A DNA stretch of 64,000 nucleotides. Origin: JAFLCM01 sp046154665 (GTDB taxonomy: Bacteria > Planctomycetota > Phycisphaerae > Phycisphaerales > UBA1924). The stretch lies in the NCBI GenBank assembly GCA_046154665.1, contig JBJXFG010000101.1, positions 1 through 64,000 of the forward strand, written 5' to 3'. Position numbers and translations under genes: made by a program. Below are positions 41,545 to 49,639 of this stretch, piece by piece (the stretch's first letter is position 1; every line of letters begins with the position of its first letter). The notes under the pieces are model-generated. The model was not told the DNA's origin, searched no databases, and saw only the letters and a program-made list of their open reading frames with translations.

Positions 41545-43110
41545 ATGCTCCACCGCAGGACCAACACCGACCTGCCGCGTGAACTCCGCGACCACATGGA
41601 CCGCATCAAGGCCAAGGCCGTCGAGCTTGGCCTCGATTTCTACGAGGTCGTCTTCGAGGTCCTCGACTTCGGGACCATGAACCAGATCGCGGCCTACGGC
41701 GGGTTCCCCGTCCGCTACCCGCACTGGAAGTGGGGCATGGAGTTCGAGTCCCTCAGCAAGCGCGATGCCTACGGCCTCGGTCGCATCTACGAGATGGTCA
41801 TCAACAACGACCCCTGCTATGCCTACCTGCAAGAGTCCAACAGCGTCACCGACCAGAAGCTGGTGATGGCCCATGTGTACGGGCACGCCGACTTTTTCAA
41901 GCACAACGCGTGGTTCGGCAAGACCGACCGCAAGATGATGAACACGATGGCGAACCACGCCACGCGCGTGCAGCGGCACATCGAGCGGCACGGGCAGGAG
42001 GCGGTCGAACGGTTCCTTGATGTCTGCCTGAGCGTCGAGCACCTGATCGACCCGTACTCGGTCTTCACCGGGCGCGGGCCGGAAGCCGAGCAAGAGGAGC
42101 TTTCCGGCGGCGCGGTCAACGCGTCGCGCGGCTTTGTGCCGTCGAAGCTGCCCGCGAAAGAGTACATGGACCCCTTCGTGAACCCCCGCAAGGTGATGGA
42201 GGAGGAGAAGCGGAAGTTCGACGCCGACCGCAAGGCGGCCAAGGGCCGGCTGCCGCAGAAGCCGATGCGGGACGTGCTGTGGTTCCTGATGCACCACGCC
42301 CGGCTCGAGGACTGGCAGCAGGACGTGCTGTCGATCGTGCGTGACGAGAGCTACTACTTCGCGCCGCAGGCGATGACCAAGATCATGAACGAGGGGTGGG
42401 CGACGTACTGGCACTCGAAGCTGATGACCGAGCACTTCTTGGAGGCGAGCGAGATCATCGACTACGCCGAGCAGCACTCGGGCGTGGTCCACATGCCCCC
42501 GGGCGGTTTCAATCCTTATAAGATCGGCGTCGAGATGTTTAAGGACATCGAGCGGCGCTGGAACACCGGCCAGCACGGCCAGGCGTGGGACCGCATCGAA
42601 GGGCTGGGCGCGAAAGACCGGCACGACGACAAGTCGATGAAGGGCCGCGAGAAGATCTTCGAGGTCCGCGGCATCTACAACGACGTCAACTTTGTCGACG
42701 AGTTCCTCACCGAGGAGTTCGTCGAACGCCACCGCATGTACCGATACCGGCGCGACCCGCAGACCGGCCAGGTCAGGCCCGTCTCACGCGACTTCAAGCA
42801 GGTGAAGCAGGCGCTGCTGTACCGCATCACCAACATGGGGCAGCCGTTCATCTATGTGGTCGACGCGAACTACCTCAACCGCGGCGAGCTCTACCTCGCT
42901 CACCAGTGGAACGGGCTCGACGTCGACCTCTCAAAGGCGGGCGAAGTGCTGCGGAACCTGCGGATCATCTGGGGCCGACCGGCCCACGCCCAGCTCCGAA
43001 TCGACGACACCCAGGTGCTGCTGAGCTGCGCCGAGCCAGACCCGGCGGCGCCGATCAAGAAAGAAAAGATCACGGACTCGACGCCCAAACCGGCCAATGT
43101 GATGGAGTAG
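41545..43110 (+). CDS. SpoVR family protein
   Basis: 521-residue cytoplasmic protein of the SpoVR/YcgB family. Full-length family features include DFYEVVFEVLDFGTMNQIAA, FPVRYPHWKWGMEFE, the zinc/metal-candidate VMAHVYGHADFFKHN, EGWATYWHSKLM and the C-terminal TNMGQPFIYVVDANYLNRGE. SpoVR is needed for spore cortex formation in Bacillus; elsewhere it is usually encoded with the PrkA kinase and YeaH/YhbH, implicated in stress or cell aggregation. Neither partner gene is next to it here. A proline/lysine-rich tail (IKKEKITDSTPK) closes the protein. The ATG at 41545 aligns with the family. Confidence 0.92.
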   Translation: MLHRRTNTDLPRELRDHMDRIKAKAVELGLDFYEVVFEVLDFGTMNQIAAYGGFPVRYPHWKWGMEFESLSKRDAYGLGRIYEMVINNDPCYAYLQESNSVTDQKLVMAHVYGHADFFKHNAWFGKTDRKMMNTMANHATRVQRHIERHGQEAVERFLDVCLSVEHLIDPYSVFTGRGPEAEQEELSGGAVNASRGFVPSKLPAKEYMDPFVNPRKVMEEEKRKFDADRKAAKGRLPQKPMRDVLWFLMHHARLEDWQQDVLSIVRDESYYFAPQAMTKIMNEGWATYWHSKLMTEHFLEASEIIDYAEQHSGVVHMPPGGFNPYKIGVEMFKDIERRWNTGQHGQAWDRIEGLGAKDRHDDKSMKGREKIFEVRGIYNDVNFVDEFLTEEFVERHRMYRYRRDPQTGQVRPVSRDFKQVKQALLYRITNMGQPFIYVVDANYLNRGELYLAHQWNGLDVDLSKAGEVLRNLRIIWGRPAHAQLRIDDTQVLLSCAEPDPAAPIKKEKITDSTPKPANVME

Positions 43111-43113
43111 CTC

Positions 43114-43272
43114 GGTGGGGCAGGCTTCCAGCTGCTCTGTAGAAAGGCTTGGACAGCGAGCCCGGAGCGTCAGCGACGGATCTGTCTTTTCCAGCGATTC
43201 AAGACCCGCTCGCTCACGCTCGGGGCTCGTTTGAGAGGGGTGTCTACAGAGCATCTGGAAGCCTGCCCCACC
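43114..43272. repeat. Nested palindromes: 30-bp inverted repeat around a LAHARGS-type element
   Basis: The outer arms 43114-43143 and 43243-43272 match at 29 of 30 positions inverted (GGTGGGGCAGGCTTCCAG then nGCTCTGTAGA). Inside them lies LAHARGS copy 4, with arms 43155-43179 (AGCGAGCCCGGAGCGTCAGC) and 43205-43232. The outer unit contains the GGGGCAGGC stem also seen at 36078 and 58366. The whole block separates the convergent SpoVR and beta-barrel genes. Confidence 0.9.
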
Positions 43273-43276
43273 GCTC

Positions 43277-44278
43277 TCAGAACCGAATCACCACCGACGC
43301 GAACAGCCCCGCCGCGAACGCGTCGAACTGGAACTCGTCGTCGTCGCCCGTGTTCAGATCGGCCGAGTTGTGCCGGAAACCCACCTGCACGGCGACCGTC
43401 TTGTTCCCCGCCGGGAACCAGCGGAAGTGCGGGATGATGTCCCAGGTGAACCCCGCGTCGCCGGGTCCCAGGGCCGCGCCCACGTCGGTCGCCACCGCGA
43501 CTTCGAAATCCGTCGCAAGCATGAGGTTGAGCCTCGCGCCCACCAGCGGCGCGATCCAGGTGTCGCTCTCGGCGATCTTTTCGTCGGTGTCGGCGGGGCC
43601 GAGCTCGAAGTCAAGGTGGTAGACCTGAAACCCGCCGTAGAGATCGAACCACGCCGCGGTGCCGTCTTCGAGAGGCACGAAAGGATCGAACGAATAGCCT
43701 GCGGTGAGTTTGAACGAGGCGTAGTCGAGGTCATACGCAACTTCGTCACCCGCCGCGATCGTGAAGTCGCCGGCGTCGAAATCCACTTCGCTGGTGGCAT
43801 CGTCGTCAAAGCTGGTGGCCCAACCGGTGAACTGGAACGTCCATCGCTTAGAGCGGAGCGAGAACCGGCCGGCCGGGGCGGCGTGGACCTCGTCCATGTC
43901 GACGTGCTCGAGTTCGATCTCGGAACCGTCCTTGAAACTGACGTCGCCGCTGAAGGCCGCGAACCACACCGTGGGTTCGAGTTCGACGGTCCAAGTGCGG
44001 TCGTCAACGTGGAAGTCGCGAGCGGGCGCGGCGGCGTCGGTGGCCTGCGCCAGAGCACCGGATGACACCCCCCCGCTGCCCACGATCAACATCATCGCGG
44101 CGAGCGGCGTGCTCAGGCTCCCGAGCAACGAACCCCGAGCGTGAGCGAGTGGGACTGATGGACCCCTCGCACGCTCTGTTCTTGAAGACCCGTCGCTCAC
44201 GCTCCGGGCTCGTGGCTCGGTGCTCTCATCGCGAGCGGGGTTGACGGCGCGCGGGGACGGAAAAGCGTTCGTGGTCAT
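43277..44278 (-). CDS. Putative outer-membrane beta-barrel protein
   Basis: 333-residue protein with a hydrophobic export signal (about 51-80, LLGSLSTPLAAMMLIVGSGG, cleavage near ALA-QA) followed by alternating amphipathic strands rich in acidic residues and aromatic girdles (TWTVELEPTVWFAAF, FDLYGGFQVYHLDFEL, DIIPHFRWFPAGNKTVAVQ). It closes with FASVVIRF, a terminal Phe expected for BAM-dependent barrels. Residues about 20-51 are translated from an inverted repeat (44127-44220) and read ...RARSVSDG...PLAHARGS, leaving an unusually long N-region before the signal core. The ATG at 44278 is the only good upstream start in frame. No transport specificity is visible. Confidence 0.75.
   Translation of the reverse strand: MTTNAFPSPRAVNPARDESTEPRARSVSDGSSRTERARGPSVPLAHARGSLLGSLSTPLAAMMLIVGSGGVSSGALAQATDAAAPARDFHVDDRTWTVELEPTVWFAAFSGDVSFKDGSEIELEHVDMDEVHAAPAGRFSLRSKRWTFQFTGWATSFDDDATSEVDFDAGDFTIAAGDEVAYDLDYASFKLTAGYSFDPFVPLEDGTAAWFDLYGGFQVYHLDFELGPADTDEKIAESDTWIAPLVGARLNLMLATDFEVAVATDVGAALGPGDAGFTWDIIPHFRWFPAGNKTVAVQVGFRHNSADLNTGDDDEFQFDAFAAGLFASVVIRF
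44127..44220. repeat. LAHARGS-type inverted repeat, copy 5, inside a signal-peptide region
   Basis: Arms at 44127-44153 (AACGAACCCCGAGCGTGAGC) and 44189-44220 (CGTCGCTCACGCTCCGGGCT). It overlaps codons about 20-51 of the beta-barrel protein gene and is translated in frame. It points the opposite way from copies 1-4. Confidence 0.88.
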
Positions 44279-44436
44279 GGCTGGAAGTCCGCGGGACGAA
44301 ATCGATGGCCGTCAAACCGAGTGGCCGAGGCTGAACACGAGCGCCTCTTCGGGCCGATGTTCATTGAATCCGCCGGGCAGACTATCGTGAGGCGGCGAAC
44401 TCCGCCCGAGCTTCGTACGCGGCGACTCAGGCCCCC

Positions 44437-44913
44437 ATGACCAAGCCACCTTCACCACACCGCGCCCCCGACGACGACGCGCCGCCCGCCCCCTCGGGCG
44501 TCGAGCTCGCGCCGGGCATCGTCGTCCCCGAGTCGGCCCTCGGCTTCGCCGCCGTCCGCAGCAGCGGCCCCGGCGGTCAGAACGTCAACAAGGTCTCCAC
44601 CAAAGCCGAGCTGCGGGTGATCGTCGCCGATCTACCGATGGCCGAGTGGGCGCGGCGCCGACTGATCGACCTCGCGGGCCGCAAGGTCAGCAGCGACGGC
44701 GTGCTGATGATCGCCGCCGACGAGCACCGCAGCCAGGTGCGGAACAAGTCGGAATGCCTTGCGCGCCTTCGCGAACTGCTCGTCCAGGCGATGACACGAC
44801 CCAAGCCGCGGGTGAAGACCAAGCCGACCAAGTCGAGCCAGCGGCGGCGCGTGGACGACAAGAAGGCGCGGGGGCGGATCAAGTCGGATCGTCGCGTCGG
44901 CGGAGACGACTAG
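44437..44913 (+). CDS. arfB: ArfB/YaeJ-type alternative ribosome-rescue factor
   Basis: 158-residue peptidyl-tRNA hydrolase domain protein. It carries the catalytic GGQ in RSSGPGGQNVNKVSTKAELR (about 42-61) and a basic C-terminal tail (KPRVKTKPTKSSQRRRVDDK, about 127-146) that in ArfB enters the mRNA channel of stalled ribosomes. It lacks the stop-codon-reading domains of full release factors. The proline-rich leader (about 1-24) is an extension relative to E. coli ArfB. Rescue of non-stop ribosomes is the inferred role. It diverges from the beta-barrel gene. Confidence 0.92.
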   Translation: MTKPPSPHRAPDDDAPPAPSGVELAPGIVVPESALGFAAVRSSGPGGQNVNKVSTKAELRVIVADLPMAEWARRRLIDLAGRKVSSDGVLMIAADEHRSQVRNKSECLARLRELLVQAMTRPKPRVKTKPTKSSQRRRVDDKKARGRIKSDRRVGGDD

Positions 44914-44989
44914 TCGGTCATGGTCGGTGGTGGAGGCTGGCGGCGGGCCGGCTGGTCTCGGGGCCGGGAATTGGGGCCGCCTGACGAAA

Positions 44990-45003
44990 GTAAAACGCTT
45001 TAC
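44990..45003. promoter_or_regulatory. LacI-type operator, upstream copy
   Basis: GTAAAACGCTTTAC: a 14-bp near-palindrome with a central CG and one mismatched pair, the usual form of LacI-family operators. A second copy starts exactly 60 bp downstream. They lie 228 and 168 bp before the amylase start. The 317-bp gap between arfB and the amylase gene otherwise shows only the ribosome-binding site and no gene. Confidence 0.6.
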
Positions 45004-45049
45004 CGACCGGTGATTATTGCCCACTTCCGGGATGAGCAAAGAAATGCTC

Positions 45050-45063
45050 GTAAAACGGTTTAC
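45050..45063. promoter_or_regulatory. LacI-type operator, downstream copy
   Basis: GTAAAACGGTTTAC: same 14-bp form as 44990-45003 with the mismatch at the mirrored position. Paired operators near a sugar-polymer enzyme suggest control by a LacI-family sugar sensor, perhaps by looping; no LacI gene is in the window. Confidence 0.6.
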
Positions 45064-45230
45064 TTCGAACTCTTACTGTGGCAGGATTCATCCGAACCCG
45101 TATCGAATGGCGGCGGCGCGATCGCCGTGTCCTGTCCGTCGGGCCCACTCGCCGAATACCCGCGGCCGGTTCGCCCCCATGCTCCGCCTCTTGGTCCCCG
45201 TCCCCGCACACCTCCTCCGGAGAGAGAGTC

Positions 45231-48041
45231 ATGACGCAACGTTTCGCGCCCTCCGCCCTCGGCACCGCATCCGTCACGAGATGGTCCCGCGCCGCCGTTC
45301 TGAGCGTGCTCGCCGCGGCTGGTGCCGCAGGCTCGTTTGAGCGCGTCGCCTCGGCCCAGGTCAGCACCGTCATCCTGCAGTGGTTCGAGACCCCTTGGTC
45401 GAGCATCGAGTACCGCATGCCCGACTTTTTCATCGCCGGGTACACCGGCACCTGGCTGCCCCCGCCATCGCGCGCCGCCGACCCCACCAGCCCCGGTTAT
45501 GACGTGTTCGAGCGGTTCGATCTCGGCTCGCCTTCGAATCGAACGGCCTACGGCACGTCCGAGCAGTTCCGGGCCATGGTCGGCGCGTTCAAGCGCGCCA
45601 GCGGACAGGTCTATGTCGATGCCGTGCTGAACCACAACTCCGGGCGCAACGGCAGCCTCTCGTTCTACAACGAGGGCGGCTACCCCGGCTTCTGGCTCGG
45701 GCCGGGCCCGGCACCGCTGAACAACGGCAGCAACTGGGGCGATTTCAACAACGGTGCCACCCAATCTGAGAACCCCGGCGGCGCCAACTACAACCTCTGG
45801 AACGGCGACCTCGTCGCCCTCGTTGACATCAACCAGGGCTCGAACAACCAGTACATCCGGCACCCCGCCAGCGTCACCCCGCCCCCCGGCGGCGTGAACA
45901 TCCCGCCGGGCTCGGTCCGCAATCTGCCGAACCCCAACAACACCGCGCTGTATCCCGATACCGCGCTGGCGGCGCAGAACGTCGCCAACCCCGGGCAGAA
46001 CCGCGGCGCATGCTGCGGGTTCCCGGCTTCGAGCGTTGCCGCACAGAACTTCTCGTTCGCGCCGTTCAACAGCGCGACCCCGAGCGCCGGCGACCCCGTG
46101 ATGGAGAACGCCACGGGCCTGCTGATGCGTTGGACGCAGTGGATGCTCGACATCCACCAGGTCGACGGCTTCCGCTGGGACGCCAGCAAGCACATCCCGC
46201 CGTTTTTCTGGGATCAGTACATCGACAGCGTGCTGTTCCAGCGCCGCACCGCGCCGGACGGCAGCAAAGTCACGCCGTTCAACTTCGGCGAGAACGTGAT
46301 GGCCAACGACCAGATCTGGAACTTCTACATCCGCAAGGGCAACCTGCGCACGGGCTACTCGTTCGGCAACCGCGACGCGCTCGACCTCGCCGGCTCCGGT
46401 GCCTTGCGCGACATGGTCAATCAGCGCGGATTCTTCTCGTGGGGGAACGTGCTGAACGCCCACCTCGACAACGCCGACGACTTTGACAACAACGGGTCGC
46501 TCGGCGTCAACCACGTCTGGAGCCACGACAACGGGAGCAACGGCAACGGCTCGGCGTTCCCGGGTCTGCCCGCCGCCGACAAGGCCGCCTGGCCCGAGTT
46601 CGCCTACCTGCTTATGCGGACCGGCCTGCCCAAGATCTACCACCACGGTCGCGGCCTGACGCGCACCAGCGGCTTCTTCCCCCGCGAGGGCAGCCCCGAG
46701 GCCCTGGGCCTCGACCGCGACCTCGACGGCACCAACACCACCCTCACCCGCCTGGTGCAACTGCACAACCGCTACGCCCGCGGGGCTTGGGACGTGAAGG
46801 TGCTCGAAGCCGACGTCATTTGCTTCGAGCGCCACGCCGGCGGACTCACCAACGTCATCTGCGGTGCCAACGATTCGTACAGCAACGGCTTCGACCAGCG
46901 CACCTTCGTCACGCGCTACCCCGCGGGCACGCGCCTGGTCGAACTCTCCGGCAACGCCACCGACCCGCAGGTCGATCCCAACAACGACATCTTCGACACC
47001 GTCACCGTCGCCGCTGGCGGCAACGTGACCATCCGCGTGCCCCGCAACCGCTCGGCCACCGGCTTCGAGCACAACAAGGGCTATGTGATCTACGGCCAGG
47101 TCACCCCCCCCGGCACCTATTCGATCTCGAGCGGCCTGACCAGCACCGTCGGACCGGACACGATCGCCGTCCCGCCCTCGCGCCGGCGAATCAACCCAGT
47201 CAACGTCGTCTCGGGCAACTCGTTCTCGGTGCAGCTGCAGACCCAGAACGATCCCACCGAGGGCGCGCTGGACGACAACGCGATCTACCGCTTCAACCAG
47301 GGCTTCTACGGCTCCAACGTTGGCACCAACGGCACCTCGGCGGGCGAGCCCGTCGGCGAGTTCACCGGCTACGAGAACTTCGTCACCAGCCGCAGCCCGC
47401 GCATCGGCGGCGGCACCGGGCTCTACCAGCAGGTCATCAACACCAGCAACCTGCCCGAGGGCATGAACTTCCTGTCGGTGATCTCCTTCCGCCAGCGCAC
47501 CGGCGGAACCAGCCCGATCTACTCCGAGTGGCGCGACGCCATCTGGATCGACCGCGTCGACCCGGTGGTGAACGTCGACCCGTTCAGTGCCGACTGCGCC
47601 TTTGGCGACGCCACTGTGACGATCCGCAACCCGGACCTCACCGCCGCGAATGTTTACGTCTTCCTTGACCTGCCTGTCGGCTCGCCGCTGCCCGCGCTCA
47701 CCCCCGCCAACCAGGCGTTCAACCTTGACCGCGGCGTGTTCTCGTACACGCTCACAAGCGTGCCCAACGGGAACCACACGGTCACCCTCGTCGCCCAGGA
47801 ACTCGTCGGGACGACCCTCGTGCGCCAGACCCGCTACGCCCCCATCAACTTTGTCTCGAACCGCCTTCTGGGCGACTACGACCTCGACGGCAGCGTCAAC
47901 ACCGGCGACCTCACGACCCTGCTCGGAGCGTTCGGTACCAGCGTGCCGCCGGGTTCGGCACCGGACCTGAACAACGACGGGCTGGTGAACACGCAGGATT
48001 TGACGACCTTCCTCGGCGCGTTCGGTCAGTCGTGCCTCTGA
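45231..48041 (+). CDS. Secreted GH13 alpha-amylase with GC-type dockerin
   Basis: 936-residue exported alpha-amylase-like glycoside hydrolase. A signal peptide (about 1-42, cleavage near ASA) precedes the GH13 barrel. The catalytic triad is visible: nucleophile Asp317 in FRWDASKHI, acid/base Glu354 in FGENV and Asp433 in SHDNG; VYVDAVLNHN marks region I. A C-terminal beta domain and an Ig-like region lead to a dockerin pair (GDYDLDGSVNTGDLTTLLGA and DLNNDGLVNTQDLTTFLGAF, then GQSCL). Starch or glycogen degradation outside the cell is expected. GGAGAGAGAG precedes the ATG at 45231; the frame opens further upstream but crosses the promoter. Two LacI-type operators lie upstream and a terminator downstream. 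Confidence 0.93.
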   Translation: MTQRFAPSALGTASVTRWSRAAVLSVLAAAGAAGSFERVASAQVSTVILQWFETPWSSIEYRMPDFFIAGYTGTWLPPPSRAADPTSPGYDVFERFDLGSPSNRTAYGTSEQFRAMVGAFKRASGQVYVDAVLNHNSGRNGSLSFYNEGGYPGFWLGPGPAPLNNGSNWGDFNNGATQSENPGGANYNLWNGDLVALVDINQGSNNQYIRHPASVTPPPGGVNIPPGSVRNLPNPNNTALYPDTALAAQNVANPGQNRGACCGFPASSVAAQNFSFAPFNSATPSAGDPVMENATGLLMRWTQWMLDIHQVDGFRWDASKHIPPFFWDQYIDSVLFQRRTAPDGSKVTPFNFGENVMANDQIWNFYIRKGNLRTGYSFGNRDALDLAGSGALRDMVNQRGFFSWGNVLNAHLDNADDFDNNGSLGVNHVWSHDNGSNGNGSAFPGLPAADKAAWPEFAYLLMRTGLPKIYHHGRGLTRTSGFFPREGSPEALGLDRDLDGTNTTLTRLVQLHNRYARGAWDVKVLEADVICFERHAGGLTNVICGANDSYSNGFDQRTFVTRYPAGTRLVELSGNATDPQVDPNNDIFDTVTVAAGGNVTIRVPRNRSATGFEHNKGYVIYGQVTPPGTYSISSGLTSTVGPDTIAVPPSRRRINPVNVVSGNSFSVQLQTQNDPTEGALDDNAIYRFNQGFYGSNVGTNGTSAGEPVGEFTGYENFVTSRSPRIGGGTGLYQQVINTSNLPEGMNFLSVISFRQRTGGTSPIYSEWRDAIWIDRVDPVVNVDPFSADCAFGDATVTIRNPDLTAANVYVFLDLPVGSPLPALTPANQAFNLDRGVFSYTLTSVPNGNHTVTLVAQELVGTTLVRQTRYAPINFVSNRLLGDYDLDGSVNTGDLTTLLGAFGTSVPPGSAPDLNNDGLVNTQDLTTFLGAFGQSCL

Positions 48042-48091
48042 AGACACGCCCCCCCTGCGACGATCCCGCCGAGTGCCTCAACAGTCTCCCG

Positions 48092-48120
48092 AGCCCCGCG
48101 TCCAATCGCGGGGCTTTTTC
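48092..48120 (+). terminator. Rho-independent terminator of the amylase gene
   Basis: 9-bp stem AGCCCCGCG / CGCGGGGCT with a 6-base loop, followed by a T-run (TTTTTCTTTC). It begins 51 bp after the amylase stop, the best canonical terminator in the window. Confidence 0.88.
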
Positions 48121-48186
48121 TTTCGCTTCGATTCGATCCGCTCGCCACCCACGCTGGGCCCATCGCCGGCGCGCCAGCCCGCGTCG

Positions 48187-49050
48187 CTACGCCCGCTTCC
48201 CGACCACCACGATATCGTGGTCCGTCACCGTCACCCGCGCGCCGCGATCGCCTTCGACCACGAACACCACGCTCACCGCCGGCGCTCCGGCGGGATGGAA
48301 ACTCAGCGGCGACTGTTGGAACAACCGCCGCGCGCTGCCCCCGGTCCGCTTGATGGTCAGGCCGCCCATCCCCTCGCCGATTTCGAAGCGCTGGGTCGCG
48401 CCGGGGCCAAATGTGTAGACGCCGATCACGGCCTGTTTCGTTGCGGCGTCGAGCGGGAGGTCGGTGTAGCGCGGGTCGGCGTCACCCAGCGCGGCGAGGT
48501 AGTCGAGCACGGGCTTGGCGCGCTCGCCGCCGGCCTGCGCGTGGCGCAGCAGCGAGATGCCGTGCGGACCTCGGGTTCGCTGCACGCCCGGCGCGGCGTC
48601 GACGGCGGCCTTCACCGCCGCCAGATTGCCCATCATGGCGAAGGTGAAAACATCAGGCCGAGCGCCCTTCGAGAGCAGGTACTCGGCGATCTCGATCCGC
48701 CCGGTGTGCGAGGCGGCACCCAGGGCGGTCTCCCAATCGCCGAAGCCCAGGTCAACGGCGGCGTTGGCGAGCGACGGGCGCGCTTCGACCAGCGCCTTGA
48801 CCCCTTCGAGATCGCGGTGCGAGAGGCCGACGACCTTTTCGGCCATGGCCCTGGGTTGACTGGGGAACTCGGGATCGTCAACACCGGTCGGCGCGAGTGG
48901 CGCTGGCGTGGGGGGCACGGGCGTGGACGGCACCGGCACGGACCCGGCTGGATCAGCCGCAAGCGCCGCCCCGGGGAACGCCGCCAGAGCGAGGCCCGCC
49001 GCGGGAAGCGCCAGCAGCGAGAAATCACGACGCGAGATCAAGGCTGGCAT
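48187..49050 (-). CDS. Tat-exported ankyrin-repeat-like protein
   Basis: 287-residue protein. A twin-arginine signal (SRRDFSLLALPAAGLALAAF, about 6-25) and proline/valine-rich linker (PVPSTPVPPTPAPLAP) lead into ankyrin-like helices (DLEGVKALVEARPSLANAAV, GWETALGAASHTGRIEIAEY-type, AAKAAVDAAPGV-like). The C-terminal part (AVIGVYTFGPGATQRFEIGE through VTVTDHDIVVVGKRA) is strand-rich and may be a small beta domain. A periplasmic protein-binding role is suggested by the repeats; nothing catalytic is seen. The ATG at 49050 begins the Tat signal. It shares orientation with the acetyltransferase and membrane protein genes upstream (gaps 84 and 46 bp). Confidence 0.82.
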   Translation of the reverse strand: MPALISRRDFSLLALPAAGLALAAFPGAALAADPAGSVPVPSTPVPPTPAPLAPTGVDDPEFPSQPRAMAEKVVGLSHRDLEGVKALVEARPSLANAAVDLGFGDWETALGAASHTGRIEIAEYLLSKGARPDVFTFAMMGNLAAVKAAVDAAPGVQRTRGPHGISLLRHAQAGGERAKPVLDYLAALGDADPRYTDLPLDAATKQAVIGVYTFGPGATQRFEIGEGMGGLTIKRTGGSARRLFQQSPLSFHPAGAPAVSVVFVVEGDRGARVTVTDHDIVVVGKRA

Positions 49051-49134
49051 GGGCGGGCTCCTGTTGCCCCCCAGCGGGGGTGATACCCGCATTACGCGGC
49101 AAGGTTCCACTTTGATCGCTCGGCACGCCGGGCG

Positions 49135-49593
49135 TCACAGCGTGCGCTCCATGATCCGGTGCGGGATGACCCCCCACTTCGTCGGCCCTTCGCCAGCGTC
49201 CGCGTAGCCGGCCCGCGCGTAGAAACCCGCCGCCGCCACGCGTGCCTCCATCCAGATGTGGGTCAGCCCTGCCCCCTTCGCGCCGTCTTCGAGATATCGC
49301 AGCATCGCCTGGGCGATGCCCTTCCCCCGCTGCTCGGCGTCCAAGCCGAAATACCTCAACTGCGCCCGCGGACCCTTCGGGTGATCGGGCTGCAGGTCCA
49401 TCCGCCCGCACGCCACCACCTTCCCATCCACCACGGCACAGGCGTGGATGATGTCCGGCCTCACCCTCGGCGTATCCGCCTCAGAATGCCCGCAGGTTTC
49501 CGGCAGATTGAACGGCTGGTACAGCGTGCGATAGCGGCACGACTGATACGCGTTCCAGAGTTCGTCCGAGGCGGTCGGGGAGATGATTTCCAC
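49135..49593 (-). CDS. GNAT family N-acetyltransferase
   Basis: 152-residue GCN5-related acetyltransferase. The acetyl-CoA pyrophosphate-binding segment DAEQRGKGIAQAMLRYLEDG lies near residues 86-105, after the beta4 strand ACAVVDGKVVACGRMDLQ. The C-terminal YARAGYADAG is the usual GNAT ending. The start is taken as GTG at 49593 (VEIISPTASDELWNAY); the frame is open to 49746 but the extra 51 residues are low-complexity. Substrate unknown. It probably shares a transcript with the flanking minus-strand genes. Confidence 0.82.
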   Translation of the reverse strand: MEIISPTASDELWNAYQSCRYRTLYQPFNLPETCGHSEADTPRVRPDIIHACAVVDGKVVACGRMDLQPDHPKGPRAQLRYFGLDAEQRGKGIAQAMLRYLEDGAKGAGLTHIWMEARVAAAGFYARAGYADAGEGPTKWGVIPHRIMERTL

Positions 49594-49639
49594 GCGATGA
49601 CGATAGCCGCGGCGCTCCACGGGACTTCCGCCAGCGTGC

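Noticed and set aside
45060..48047. A 995-codon open frame on the minus strand
   Set aside because: It is antisense to the alpha-amylase with its catalytic triad, and shows only valine/glycine/arginine-rich low-complexity sequence.
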